NCBI GenBank assembly: GCA_030761205.1
Contig: JAULJL010000001.1
Span: forward strand, 40,929,145 to 40,993,144
Direction of reading: 5' to 3'
Source: Fremontodendron californicum
Taxonomy: Eukaryota > Streptophyta > Magnoliopsida > Malvales > Malvaceae
DNA length: 64,000 nucleotides
Shown: positions 1 to 12,313 of the stretch, piece by piece
Layout: each line of letters opens with the position of its first letter
How positions within the stretch are numbered: position 1 is the first letter of the stretch
Position numbers and translations under genes: made by a program
The notes under the pieces: model-generated
Database searches by the model: none
What the model was told of the DNA's origin: nothing
The model's input: the letters and a program-made list of their open reading frames with translations, nothing else

Positions 1-323
1 TGTCGTTTCTTTCAAGATTGAGCTACTGGGCCAATTTTAGGGCTTAACCTAATAGCGAATTATTCAGTCCATAAATAACTCAAATAGCCCACATTAAGAA
101 AACGAAATTTACTTATCATTTTTATTTCGAAATATTTTTTTTTCCACATTTAATTATTAGGAAAAATAGGGTACTAATATTTGAATAACAAATACAAAAT
201 TAGAAGGCAGAAGGTAGAGAGTGGTGAGAAATGCGTGATAAAATAGTAGAAAGCACAATGACTAATGCACAAATTTTTAAAGAAATTAAAAAACAAAAAG
301 TATGAAGAATGAGATTGAGCAAA
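1..323. other. Left flank, nothing recognised
   Basis: AT-rich sequence without a supportable gene. The long minus-strand open frame over 174-566 is low-complexity, runs into the Helitron-like element that starts at 324, and matches nothing I know. Confidence 0.5.
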
Positions 324-2195
324 TCTATAACAATCTTTAAAAACTGTCCCCAAAATGAATGTGGGAGCAGAATTTGGTTTTTTGGGTATAATTTTGTGCC
401 ATTTGTGTTGAGTAATTATTAGTTGGGTTTTGTTGGAGATAATTAGATCTTTTTTATTTGTGTTAAATGAGTGTATGAAGAAATAGAGAGGATGATTAGA
501 AAAATCTATTATATATTTTTTTAGTCCATAGGATTTAAGGGGTATTTCAAAATAGACTAGGGACAATTTTGTCCTCCTTTATAACACAAATTTTTTTTTA
601 AAGATTTTTTAGTTTTAATTTTTATTTTTAAATTATGTATTTAAAGGAATTGGTTCGCATGTTCATTCACGGGTCGACTTAGTCTCCGTACATGACCCGT
701 TCCGAAAAAAATTATTTTATTAATTATTTTTAGTTATATTTTAGTTTTAACTTTTTTATTTTTATTCAATTTTTAAATCATGTATTTAAAGGGGTTGATT
801 CGCACGTTGATTCTCGGGTCGGTTTAAGATCTGTACTCGACCCGTTTGGAAAAAAAATTAAAAAAAAAAGATTTTATTAATTATTTTTATTTTTATTTTT
901 GAATGATGTATTTAAATGGATTGGCCCGCATATTGACTCGCGGATCGATTTAAGATTTGTACCCGACAAGCACGAAAAAAAGTTTAAAAAATTATTAATT
1001 ATTTTTTAAAAATTTTAAATTATGTATTTAAAGAGGTTGGTCCGCATGTAACTCGTAGGTCGATTTAGGATCCATACCCGACCCGATCGGAAAAAAAAAT
1101 TATTTTATTAATTATTTTAAGTTTTAAGTTTTTTTTTTTTAATGATGTATATTAAAGGGGTTGGTCTGCACGTTGACTCGCAAATTGATTTAGGATCTAT
1201 ACCCGACCTTTTCGAGAAAAAAATTTAAAATAATAAATTTATTTTATTAATTACTTTTATTTTAATTTTAAATGGTGTATTTAAAGGGTTGGCCTATACG
1301 TTCACTCGCGGGTCGATAAATTGGAAAAAAAAAATAAAAATTATTTTTAGTTTTTATTTTATTTTATTTTTAAATGATGTATTTAAAGGGGTTGACCCGC
1401 ACATTGACTCGCGGGTCGATTTAGGATCCATACCCGATCCGCACGTAAAAAAATTTTAAAAAATAAATTTATTTTATGAATTAGTTTTTTATTTTATTTT
1501 TAAATAATGTATTTAAAAGGGTTAGTCCGCACATTTCGCACGTTGACCTGCTGGTCTATTTAGGATCTGTACCCGACCAGCTCGGGAAAAAGTTAAAAAT
1601 ATATTTTTTAATTTTAATTTTAAATGATGTATTTAAAGGGGTTGGTTCGCACGTTGACTCGCGTGTCGGTTTAGGATCCGTACCCGACCGGATCGGGAAA
1701 AAAGTTAAAAAAAATTTATTTTATTTTAATTTTAAATGATGTATTTAAAGGGGTAGGTCCGCATGTTGAGTTGCGGGTCTATTTAGGATCCGTACCCGAT
1801 TCGCTTGAGAAAAAAACGAACTTACTGCTAACCTATGTGAGAAAATCGATCTTACGAGAGAATAAAATACAAATCACAATTTTATTTTCTTATTTCCTTA
1901 TTTATTATTTTTTAACTCCTATAAATAAAAATATACACCATACAATAAAGTCTAATTATTTTTAAATATATATATATATATATAAATAACATTTGAAAAT
2001 GCATTTATATTACGTAATTTATAAATAAACAATTATCAAAATTTTAATTTTCATAATTAACAAAATATTTTTATATTAATATTATTACAATTTCAAAATA
2101 AAAATTATTTAATAAAATATAATTTAATATTATTAATTAATTAAAATTTTATAAAAAAATAAAAATACCTCGACGAAGCGGGGTCTTTTTTCTAA
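324..2195 (+). mobile_element. Helitron-like element 1 (non-autonomous)
   Basis: The element starts with TCTATAACAATC at 324 and ends with CTAA at 2192-2195, preceded by a short GC-rich stem (CCTCG, loop, CGGGG, 2169-2184) and a T-run. It lies between an A (323) and a T (2196). Helitrons are known for a 5' TC, a 3' hairpin followed by CTRR, and insertion between A and T without target duplication. Its ends closely match those of elements 2 and 3 here. It encodes no RepHel protein, so it would have to be mobilised in trans. The interior is mostly an array of repeats of about 110-130 bp. Confidence 0.6.
635..1815 (+). repeat. Degenerate tandem array inside Helitron-like element 1
   Basis: About ten diverged units of roughly 110-130 bp. 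Each starts near GTATTTAAAGGGGTTGG, continues with GTTGACTCGCGGGTCG, then GGATCCGTACCCGACC, and ends in an AT-rich A-run spacer. CGGGTCG and CGACCCG form an inverted pair within each unit, so each unit can fold. The array is much richer in CpG than its surroundings. The same unit recurs in Helitron-like element 3. Confidence 0.75.
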
Positions 2196-2202
2196 TCTAT
2201 AA

Positions 2203-3648
2203 TCTATAGCTAACTATAAAAACTATCCCCCAAATGCATGAGAGTAGAGAATTTAGGATTTTGAAACAATATGCATTTGCCACATAAGCCATGTCATTAG
2301 TTATAGTCTGAAGGATAATTATGGTATTTGAATTTTTTGTCATATGGTTCAGTGATTAATTAGGTTATTTTAGAATATTTTTGTGTGTTTATTTTGTCCT
2401 TTGATTAACACGAGATATTTTGGATCTCGGATTATTTTGGGTTCGGGTCATATCGAGTTTTGGTCTTTTCGGGTTTCTACCTTTTCGGATTCGGATTTTT
2501 TCGGTTTCAAATCATTTAGGTTTCAAATATTTTGTGTAGTATTCATGTTATTTTTCGTGTCATATTTGTGTTATTTTTGTGTGTGTTCAAAGTATTCGTG
2601 TTCGTGTTATTTTTCGTGTATTCAAAATATTATAAATTTATATAATATTTGCAAGTTAATAATTCTTTTAATGTAGATTTTGACACATTCGTGTCGTGTT
2701 CGTGTTATTTTTTCGTGTGCTCAAAGTATTATAAATTTATATAAAATTTTACATGTTAATAATTCATTTTATGTAGATTTTGAGACGTTCGTGTATTTGT
2801 TTTGTGTTCATGTTATCTTCGTGTCGTATTTTAATTTTTTTTTATGTTGTATTCGTATCGTTTTCAATTCATTCAAATATTTTACATAATCTGTCACTGT
2901 GAGTCAATTTAGAAAAAAATAAAATTTTGTGTACGTGTCGTGTCTCAATTCATCACATATTTTGCATAATTTTTCATAATGATTCAATTTAGAGAAAAAA
3001 ATGTATGTTCTTAACGTGTTTGTGTTATTTTATCGTGTGTTTAAAGTATTCTAAATTTATATAAATTTTTACACGTTAATAATGGGTTTTATGTAGATTT
3101 TGATACGTTCCTGTATTTGTGTCATGTTCATGTTATTTTTCGTGTCGTGTTTTAATTATTTTTTTCATGTTCTGTTCATGTTGTATAATAATGTTTTGTC
3201 CGAAATTGTCCACTCTAATTGAAATTATTCAAATAACTCTCAATTTTGTGTCACGCGTTGTCGTGTTCATGTTATTTTTTCTGTCATAATCGTATTCAAG
3301 CTTTACATTTATATAAATATTGACACGTTAATAATTCGTTTTATGTAGATTTTGACACATTCATTTATTTGTATCATATTCATTTTATTATTTTTCATGT
3401 CGTGTCGTGTTTTAATTATTTTATCATATTATATTTGTATCGTATAATTTTTTTTTTACAAAATTACTGGATCTAATTGATCATATCAAATAACTCTAAA
3501 TTTTATATCAAGTATCGTATAATGATGTAAATTATTGTTTTTTTAAATTATTTTTACTTCTTTTATTTTTTATTTTTTAAATTTATTATAAAATATCAAT
3601 TTCAATTTGATAATATATCCGGACTAAAGCGCGAAGATATTTTTCTAA
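2203..3648 (+). mobile_element. Helitron-like element 2 (non-autonomous)
   Basis: The start TCTATAGCTAACTATAAAA at 2203 aligns base for base in spacing with the 5' ends of elements 1 and 3, up to a TCCCC motif. The end is CTAA at 3645-3648 after a GC-rich patch (CCGGACTAAAGCGCG) and T-run. Flanks are A (2202) and T (3649). Only seven bases separate it from element 1, so the two lie head to tail. The interior contains about four diverged copies of a segment of about 90 bp (see separate entry). No coding capacity is recognised. The 5' boundary could instead be 2196, because TCTATAA is duplicated there. Confidence 0.5.
2575..3370 (+). repeat. Diverged tandem/dispersed repeats inside Helitron-like element 2
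   Basis: Segments near 2609-2695, 2703-2793, 3023-3113 and 3270-3362 share the order GTTATTTTTCGTGT, TTTATATAAA, GTTAATAATTC and ATGTAGATTTTGACAC. Each is about 90 bp, separated by less regular sequence. This unit differs from that of elements 1 and 3. Confidence 0.6.
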
Positions 3649-3861
3649 TATATATTATTCGAACTCTTTTTTCTATCATTGTAAAAATAAGAGCCATGCC
3701 ACGTGTGTGAACCGTGAAAATCATTTGTCCAACTCAAGCCTCGTTTCTCGTTTCTTTGTAATAGTGAAACGTAGTTTTTTATTTAAAAATTACGTTTCAT
3801 AACAAATCTATAATTATCTTTAAAATCTGTCCCTAAATGAATCAGGTAGCAGAATTTGGTT

Positions 3862-4397
3862 GGGTAAATATAAAAAACATGATTTCAATAAATAAATAAT
3901 TGTTAAAGAATTTAATGAATAAAATTATTTAAAAAAGAAAAATAAATAATAAAAAATTATTATAAAGGATATTGCAAAGACAAAATTATCTTTGATAAAA
4001 AAACTTTCTCCTCTCTTTTCTCTTATTTTTTAATTTACTTTTTAATTAAAAAATAATTTTTGTTAATTTTAAAAAATAAAAAATAAAATTTTTTTATTTA
4101 CTTTTTTAATTAATTTTTTTTTAAATATTTCTAAAATTAATTTTTCTTTATTTTTTAAATTTTAAAAAAATAAATATTTAAATATTTTATTTTTTAAATT
4201 TATTTTCAATTAAAATTTTTAAAAAATAATATTTTCTTGATGAAAGAAAAAGGAAAAGTAAGTTTTTTCATTAAGGGTAATTTTGTCTTTACAATATCTT
4301 TTATAACAATTTCTAATTGTTCATTTCTTTTTTTCAAATAATTTTTATCAGACCATTTAACAATTATTTGTTTATTGATGACATGTTTTTCATATTA
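3862..4397. mobile_element. Long-TIR MITE, copy 1 (inside Helitron-like element 3)
   Basis: The first and last 120 bp or so are imperfect inverted repeats. The left arm runs through AAAAACATG, AATAATTGTTAAA and GGATATTGCAAAGACAAAATTA; the right arm has the complement, ending CATGTTTTTCATATT. Two more copies of this family lie at about 38010-38516 and 40599-41156. The core is almost pure A/T. I could not resolve a target duplication. Confidence 0.65.
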
Positions 4398-4529
4398 GGT
4401 AATTATTAGTTTTGTTTGAGATAATTAGGTCTTTTTATTTGTGTTAAATGAGTGAATAATGGGTAGTTTAGAATTTAATGTAACATGATAAAGAGATAGA
4501 GAGGATGATTAAGAAGAATATACTAAAGG

Positions 4530-5420
4530 GTTTGCTCTCCACGTTGACTCGCGGGTCAATTTAGGATTCGTCTTCGACCCACTCGAAAAAATTATTTTAT
4601 TAATTATTTTTTATTTATTTTTAAATGATGTATTTAAAGGGATTGGCCCGAATGTTAACTCGCGAGTCGATTTAAGATTTGTACCCGACCAGAATGGGAA
4701 AAAGTTTAAAAAATATTATTAATTATTTTTTTAAAAATTTTAAATTATTTATTTAAAGAGATTGATCCGCATGTTAACTCGTGGGTCGATTTAGGATCCA
4801 TATCCGATCGAAAAAAAATAAAAAAGAAATTTATTTTATTAATTATTTTTAGTTTTTTTATTTTGTAAAAGATGTATTTAAAGAGGTTAATATGCACGTT
4901 GATTTTGGATTGATTTAAGATCTATACCCGATCCGTTCGGAAAAAAAAGTTAAAATAATAAATTTATTTTATTAATTACTTTTATTTTAATTTTGAATTG
5001 TGTATTTAAAGGGTTAGCTCATACGTTCAGGTCGATAAATTGGAAAAAAAATAAAAAAAAAACTATTTTATTAATTATTAATTATTTTATTTTTAAATGA
5101 TGTATTTAAAGGAGTTGACCCGCACATTGACTCGCGGGTCGGTTTAAGATCCGTATCCGACCCGCACGAAAAAAAGTTATTTTATTTTTAAATAATGTAT
5201 TTAAAAGGGTTAGTCGATTTAGGATCCGTACCCGACCAGCTCGAGAAAAAGTTAAAAAAATATTTTAATTTTAAATGATGTATTTAAAGGGGTTGATCCG
5301 CACGACTCAAGGGTCGGTTTAAGATCCGTACACGACCGGCTCATGGAAAAAGTTAAAAACATTTATTTTATTAATTATTTTAATTTTAATTTTAAATAAT
5401 ATATTTAAAGGGGTAGGTCC
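4530..5420 (+). repeat. Degenerate tandem array inside Helitron-like element 3
   Basis: About eight diverged copies of the unit found in element 1 (GTATTTAAAGG, then CTCGCGGGTCG, then CCGTACCCGACC, then an A-run). The copies are more eroded, with several truncated units near 5196-5300. Confidence 0.7.
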
Positions 5421-5827
5421 GCTCGGGAAAAAAAAAGTAAAAATGGAAAAGAAAAAAAAAATTGCGGCTAACCTATGTGAGAAAATCGATACTACGAGAA
5501 AATAAAATGCAAACCATAATTTTATTTTTTTTATTTATTATTTTTTAACTCTTATAAATAAAAATATACAGCATACCATAAAGTCTAAATATTTAAATAT
5601 ATATATAAATAACATTTGAAAATATATTTATATTACGTAATTTATAAATAAACAATTATCAAAATTTAAATTTTCATAATTAACAAAATATAATATTATT
5701 ATAATTTCAAAATAAAAATTAAATAAATTATTATTATTTAATAAAATATAATTTAAAATTAAATTAATATTGTTAATTTATAAAAAAAAAATTAAAAATA
5801 TTCTGGCGAAGCGGGATTTTTTTCTAG

Positions 5828-7937
5828 TTTAGGTAAAAAAAAAATTTTATAGTTAAAATTATGATTTTAAAACTCAAATAAAAAAGTCAATATTTTGATT
5901 TTTTTTATTTGAAAATTGACTTCTATTTAAATGATTTTATTATTTTCATATCTCTAAATTTTTATTATTTTATGCATTTTTTTTTTTTACATTTCAATTC
6001 ATCGTAGCATTTTTTTTCACAATAATACTAAATATTTAAAAATTTTAAATCACATTTCTCCAATCCAATTTTTTCAATCCAATTTTTTTAACCTAAATTT
6101 TTTCGAACAAAAATACTAAACTAACCCTCAATACCTTTTTATATAAGTTTATTTATGTATAGGTATAATCAAAGACATATTTTTATGACTATCTCTATTG
6201 TCAATTGGACACTAGACACTTTTTATATCCTATTCCTAACCCTAGTGATCAATTGAACACTTCTTGAATGACTCTAATTTTAAGACACAAGAAATTACAT
6301 AGTTGTCTATTGTCAAACTATAAAATGTCTCACTTTAGACAATTGGACATCTCATATTCCGTGAACCAAACGTCTCTAAAGTTAAAAAAAAAAAAAAAAA
6401 AAAAAAACTAAATTAAAGGTTAAAAAACGATTAGGGAACAATATTTGGTGGGGTTGATTTGACCCCTCACATTAAAAGGTAAAAATGGATGTTGCCAATT
6501 TTTTATTTCTCAACTTGGTTCATGTGTTTCCATTGGGATGCATTTGTAGTTTCCTTTATTTTCATGGGAAGCTTTCTTTTTGGTTAACAAGAAAGAGTAG
6601 GGGGTGAAACTTGATACGGGCAATCAATGGGAAAATATGTAAATTTTGGTGTTAAACAAAAATCCATCTTCGGATTCCGTGCTTGAATTATGAGAAAAGA
6701 TAAAACAAAAAGGCAAAAGCAAAAGAAACTTTGTCCCACAATCCAACAAACAACATTATGATATAGAATTATATATACAAAAATGCCAACATCATTCAAA
6801 ATCATGGACCAAAAAAAGTCGTTTTGAATATTTAAAAGTGTCACTTATAATCATATGTTAATCGGATACTTTATATAAAAAAAATATTAATCAGTATTTA
6901 AGAAATACAATTAATAAATTTTTTTAATTTAATTTAATAATTTTTAATCAATATATATAAGATATCGATTAATCGAACTTTCTACAAAATTAAATATCAG
7001 CTGAGCATGCTTTGCATAATCAGTGTTCAATAAAGCTAGGGTTAAAAAGTATTGAAAAAATGAAAATGCAGATCAAGCTTAATTAGTGGACTAAAGTATT
7101 GAATTTTATTCATAAGAGGAAAAAATAATATATTAAGCACTACCAAATTGCCAAAACTTCAAAGTTAAGCACTGCCGAATTTGATATACATGAGAGGAAA
7201 AAAAGTTGAAGATAGCAGGAAATTTTCTATCTTTGGGAAATTATTATCATGATAATATACAGCCAGAGCCAATTTCTGGTTTTGATATTTACTATTTAAT
7301 TCTTTATTAATAATGCATTGGATTTACCTACAATGAAACTCCTATAAAATTCTGTATTATGTTTGGGTTGGTTTGTATTGAATAAGGTTAAGGTTTCAGT
7401 TATAAAACGTAAAATAACACGATGAAAATCTTTTTTACCGATCATTCAAACGTATTTAAGTGAAAAAATAGAATTATTTAGAAGAATCAGATCACTTTCA
7501 TGCCATGCTTTGGCAGCATGTGCTTAGGGAAGATTCAACCTTAATTAATTAATTAACATGAAAAGAAAAAAAAAATCATATTTTCTTCAATGAATATATA
7601 TATATATAATTTATAAGAATTTGTCAGTTTCCAGCAAATCTTTCAAGCCACTTGCAAATTATTTGTTTAACGTTATATAAACAATCTGAATTCTGAACAA
7701 TTGGTTTGAAAACATATTGTGAAAAAATTATAAGAAGATTGAAAAGAATTGACATTAATTGTATAAAAACTTTTAAGATCATAAGGAGAAATTTTCTTAA
7801 TTTTCCTTTTCATATTCATCACAAATTCAAACAAAAGCAAAAATCCATAACCCCATTAAAACTTTCACAAATCTAAGAAACCCATCATAATATTTAACTT
7901 ACCAAATTAAGTAATAAACAAAAATATTTCGAAAACT
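5828..7937. other. Intergenic, AT-rich; one long A-run
   Basis: No gene is supported. A run of about 24 A residues lies at 6374-6397. The minus-strand frame at 6584-6844 is cysteine- and phenylalanine-rich low-complexity sequence and I do not call it. The last 100-150 bp upstream of 7938 are the 3' untranslated region of the minus-strand gene, because the same sequence is conserved in the transposon-borne copy near 39975-40120. Confidence 0.5.
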
Positions 7938-8309
7938 TTAGTCTTGAAGAATTGCTCCTCCTCCTCCTCTTCCTTTCTTCCCTTTTCCTATCCTCCTCCT
8001 GCTAGTAGTTCCAGCTCCATGCCTCACGTTACCATCACTATGAATCAACGGCACGTCGTTCGCTTCCTCGCCGTCGTCCTCCGTGGCTATACGGATGCAA
8101 GAACATCGTTCTAGTGATGCAAAGAATGCAGTTGCTACACCATTGAGGAACCACATAACAACACCATCAAGCTTTCCACACCCACCAGCGGCGCCGCCGC
8201 CATTGGTGGAGGATGATGAGGGCCGGACCACCCTAGGCTCGACATTATTTGATCGAAGATTGAAGAAATTACAAGAGCAGCTACTAGTACTGGAGGTAAT
8301 GGCTGCCAT
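7938..8309 (-). CDS. Conserved plant protein of unknown function (123 aa)
   Basis: Single-exon reading frame starting at an ATG (complement of 8307-8309). The N-terminal 30 residues are Ser-rich with little acidic content (MAAITSSTSSCSC), as in plastid or mitochondrial transit peptides; targeting is inferred only. The core (residues about 44-92: CGKLDGVVMWFLNGVATAFF, then SLERCSCIRIAT and an acidic EDDGEEAND stretch) reads like a conserved plant family I have seen annotated only as uncharacterised. The C-terminus is basic and glycine-rich. A second, N-terminally truncated copy of this coding sequence and its 3' untranslated region lies inside a hAT element at 39650-40130. Conservation of the frame between the copies supports it being a real gene. 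Base composition is clearly more GC-rich than the flanks. Confidence 0.75.
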   Translation of the reverse strand: MAAITSSTSSCSCNFFNLRSNNVEPRVVRPSSSSTNGGGAAGGCGKLDGVVMWFLNGVATAFFASLERCSCIRIATEDDGEEANDVPLIHSDGNVRHGAGTTSRRRIGKGKKGRGGGGAILQD

Positions 8310-10648
8310 GAATTTTGGTAATAATTATGAAAGCCTTTGAAGTTGCCACACAGAAAAGAGAGAGGTTTGGCTAAAGTTCAGGGTTTCCCTTAAGTTATTA
8401 AGAGATTGAATAATGGTTGTTGTTTAATTATTACTATAATAAATAAATCTAATTCCTACATATGCCCTTAATTCATTGTGGAATTACAAAGAGTTTCTTT
8501 ATTGAAAGAGAATACGTGATCATGACTTATAATCCGCGTGAATGTCTTTACTATGATCCATGATTGTGCCCAAAAAAGTTACTATATTGTTTATGTTGAT
8601 TTTTTTTCTAAAGAGGGGTGGGGTAAAATAAATTCATTTATTTTTAATTTTTGGAGAAAAAATTGCTAATTAGAATCGAACCTTATCAGTGGTTTTTTTA
8701 TGTTAATCTCGAATACACAATCTCTATAAAGTACAACATATCTTGCTGTTTATTCCATATATTTTAAACAAAATATAAATAAATAAATAAATATGTATAA
8801 CTTTTCATATATATATATATATATAGTAGCAAAGTAGCAAGTTGAAATTAGGGGGGGGGGGGGGAATTACCGGCCCCTACCCCATAGCACCTCAATTCAT
8901 CGAATATATGTAGAGAAGGGCCGTCCTAGATTTTTTATGGTTTACGTGAGTCGAGTCAAGTTCGGATAGTAAAAATTGTTTATTTAAGATTTGATCTAGT
9001 TTGTCGAATTCGAAAAATATGTTTTATTATTTAAAATATATTTATTTTTATATTTATATTTTATAATTAAATTTAAATAAAAATAATCTTTTATTAATTA
9101 AATAGTAATTTAAATTAGATTAATTCGAATTTAAATATCCTATCTCAAACATAATCCAGTTAAAATCGAAATCACCAAAAAAAAAAAAAAAACCGACATT
9201 TGGACTAGATTAATCCATCCTCCTCTTCATGCACGGTTGTATATATTTTGTGTCCCAAGCCGGCATGATAGACAATCAGTTTTTCTTTCACATTACTTCA
9301 TTATTCCTTTATATAGCAAACTAGCTAGCAATTCCAATATTTCCTTTTCTCAGCCAAATTTAACATTCTATTTATGATGATATTTCTATAGTTAGAAGCA
9401 GAAAGATCATGTCACGGGCATTAATTAAGGTGATAATTCTCCTAGATATATATAGTCATAGAAATAGTTCTGCCAATTATAAATTATTTGGTCAGTGGTC
9501 ATCCTTAGTTTTACTAAATAATGGTGTACTTAGTTAGAATTAGTGGCTCAAGATTCTTTTATGAGTTTCAATACTAATGATTGGCAGTTTGGCACCAGAT
9601 CATGAGTCACCCAGATGCCAAAAACTATTACAAAATTAGTGTGGGGGTATTTTGAGGATAAAGGAGTATCTGACCAGTATTATGAAATACATATGTAATG
9701 TAATGAATTTAAAGTTTAATTTAATTAATTTTTAAAATTATTTTTAAAATATGATATTTAATAAATTTAAAATTTGAATCTGTTATTTATTTTTTTTATT
9801 CTCGAATTATGATGTTCATAATTTGACGAGATTTTGTTTTTGTCTATTCATGTGTTGTAATCCATCCAACCATGGAAAAAAATTCCACCTTTTCAAATGT
9901 CCCTTCACTCCTATAAGTGTACTTACAAATATCTTTTGGGAGTGATTGTAAACTATATATAATCATTTAGTTATCTTCTCATCTTACCAATATCTCTAAT
10001 GAACTGATAAACCTGTTGAAATATTTGAGTTTTATATGTATTTTCTTCCTTTATATTTGGTTTAAAGAAAATTAATATGAAAACCAAACTTTTTCTTTTT
10101 TGATATAGTTAGATGGGAGAGAAAAGTTTTCGATTTAAGATTTCCTTAAGATAAAAGGTGTCATTACCATTCAATTATATACACTCATTATAATTGGTTT
10201 AAAGTTCATCTGTTTCTTCGAATATTGTCATTACATTAAGTATCATTTTATGATTGAACCTTTGAAAAAAATGCCTTTAACCGTATAGTAGAGTAATTAA
10301 CATAGTAAGTTGTCACCTTGTTATTGTCTCTTAAATTTTACATGATTTCATAAAGAAAAAAAATACTACAATTTCATAATGGCCTATGGACTAATAAGTT
10401 TGGATTAATGAAGAAATGTTTCATAAAAAACAAAAACATTTACTATAAATATAATTGTAGACAAATATGTAACCAAAGTGAGTTAAAAGAAGAAGAAAGA
10501 AGCTACAAAACGAACTATATATGAAGTATGATAACAAACCAAATAAAAATGGCAAAGGGGAGAATTGATTGATAAGAGGCAAATTTGTCAAAGGATGAAA
10601 CATTGTAAAAGCAAGCTTAAAGCAATAATAAAAGGCAAATCCCATCAC

Positions 10649-10680
<32 letters not shown>

Positions 10681-11190
10681 GGATAGAACTTAGGGCAATA
10701 CATTTCATAATTGTATTATAAAATAAGAAAAAATATTAATCAACGTTTAAAAGATATTAGTTAAAATAATATTTATAAAAATAAAAATATAATTAATATA
10801 TTTTTTTTATTTAATAAAAATAATATATTACCGAACCCATAAAATAATAGTATAAATATGGACTAGAAACATGAAAAAAAAAAAGTATAGACTAGAAAGT
10901 AGATGAATAACATAAAAGAAGAAATGAAGGATAATGATGAGACCCAAAGGTGAAAGTGAGGAGTCTAATCATAGTCTACCCCACTTTGGCTGATCCCATC
11001 TTTACTAAACCTATCAATCAATTAACAAACCTAACTTTATTAGGTTTGGAGAGAGAGAGATGGAGATTAATTGTTTCGTTGAAGCATGAAAATGGTTTTT
11101 TTTTTTTTTTGTTACAAAGGGAAACGAAAAAAAGGGTTCTTTGTAAATTCCTAAATAAATTTTTATGATTTTTTTTGGGTTTATATTTAA
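8310..11190. other. Intergenic; simple repeats only
   Basis: Contains short AT dinucleotide runs (for example 8808-8825 and 10650-10680), a G14 run at 8851-8864 and an A-run near 9176-9192. No gene or RNA is recognised. The frame at 10421-10708 (minus) is translated AT-repeat, and those at 10950-11293 are short and overlap a MITE. Confidence 0.5.
8851..8864. repeat. Poly-G run (G14)
   Basis: Fourteen consecutive G residues just after an AT microsatellite, in sequence otherwise poor in G. It could form a G-quadruplex-like structure or be slippage-prone. Its exact length may be unreliable in assembly. Confidence 0.85.
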
Positions 11191-11371
11191 GGATTTTGCT
11201 AACAAGTGTCCGGCACTTGTTAAGGTTACTATATATAGTAATATCTCCATCCAATGCATCGAAAATGATGAATAAAGTTGTCAACTTTTGCATTTAATAC
11301 AATATTATTACTATAAATAGTATATTAACTAACCTTAACAAGTACCCTAAGGACACTCGTTAGCAAAACCC
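11191..11371. mobile_element. Mutator-like MITE with 9-bp target duplication
   Basis: A 181-bp element bounded by inverted repeats of about 38 bp. The left end is GGATTTTGCTAACAAGTGTCC and the right end, read inward, is GGGTTTTGCTAACGAGTGTCC; both continue to CTTGTTAAGGTTA. It is flanked by perfect 9-bp direct repeats TATATTTAA at 11182-11190 and 11372-11380. A 9-bp target duplication is the known signature of Mutator-like transposons. No coding capacity. Confidence 0.8.
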
Positions 11372-11837
11372 TATATTTAAAATCCTAGAGTAGATGTTGC
11401 TCAGAAATTTTAAGTACGGGCATAATGTGTTTTGTATTAAAGATGTTATACATTCAAATCAGATATTAATTAACGTTATAAAAAAATCATCAATAAAATA
11501 AGAAAAAAAATCAAAAAATTAAATAAAAATCGAATCGATTAAATTTTAAATTTTCGATTCAATCATTTAAATCGATTGAATCAACTTATTCAACTATAGA
11601 CCGGCAATCCTAATTTTACAAGAACTTAATTGGTATCTTAAATTAATTTCTGAATGTAAGAGAAAGAATTCTAATAGTGGTAGTTATTATGTTATATCAG
11701 AATTTAATTGAGCAATAAGTGTAGGACAAAATTTATTATGTGGAACAGTGTGGAAAGTGCTTTGTGTACTGCATGCATGAATAGATAGAGAAAGCGATTT
11801 TTTTTTTTTTTTCCTTTCTTTTTTCTGAAGAGATGAC
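11372..11837. other. Intergenic
   Basis: AT-rich sequence between the MITE and the nested hAT-like element. No gene or other structure is recognised beyond a T-run near 11800. Confidence 0.5.
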
Positions 11838-12313
11838 AATGGCAGCGTGGTGATCGGTATCATATTGAAATTGGTGATATCGATTGATATATTTTAATTT
11901 TTAATTAAATAGTTACATACAGTTTTTAATTTTATTTTGATTTGGGTATCGGCTTGTACTTGTCTGTATTGATCAATATCGGACAGTATCAGTACGTATC
12001 GATCTGTATCAGTTGGTACAAAATTTTGATTTTTAAATTAAAAAAAAGTTCACTTATTTAATTTTTTTAAACCAATTTTAATATTTTGTGTCATGATCAT
12101 TTTTATTTTTTTCATAATTACATTTAAAAATAAAATATGTTTATTAAATTAGGTTATTGAATATAATTAATAATAATTTATTACATATTTTAATATTTAT
12201 TTTACCTATTTGATATTTAAAAATTTTAGATATTAAATATTTAAAATTTATATTTGCATAAAAACATATTTAAATTTTATATTTGCATAAAAACATATAT
12301 ATGCATGTAATGG

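Larger units (their letters stand above)
3807..5827 (+). mobile_element. Helitron-like element 3 (non-autonomous), interrupted by a MITE
   Basis: Begins TCTATAATTATC at 3807, preceded by A, and ends CTAG at 5824-5827, followed by T, with a GC patch CTGGCGAAGCGGG just upstream. It is a diverged copy of element 1. After the 5' end the two share the same sequence, then the tandem array, then the same 3' part beginning GCTAACCTATGTGAG (about 1828 and 5465). A MITE splits the 5' part at about 3862-4397; the element 1-like sequence resumes immediately after it. No coding sequence is recognised. Confidence 0.6.

Noticed and set aside
635..1815. Regularly spaced repeats resembling a CRISPR-like array
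   Set aside because: Units are long, diverged and include the spacers themselves; the DNA is plant nuclear and the array lies within a Helitron-like element.
8083..8340. 85-aa plus-strand frame opposite the 7938-8309 gene
   Set aside because: It is the antisense shadow of the conserved frame. Only the minus frame is preserved, with matching stop and 3' region, in the copy at 39.6-40.0 kb.
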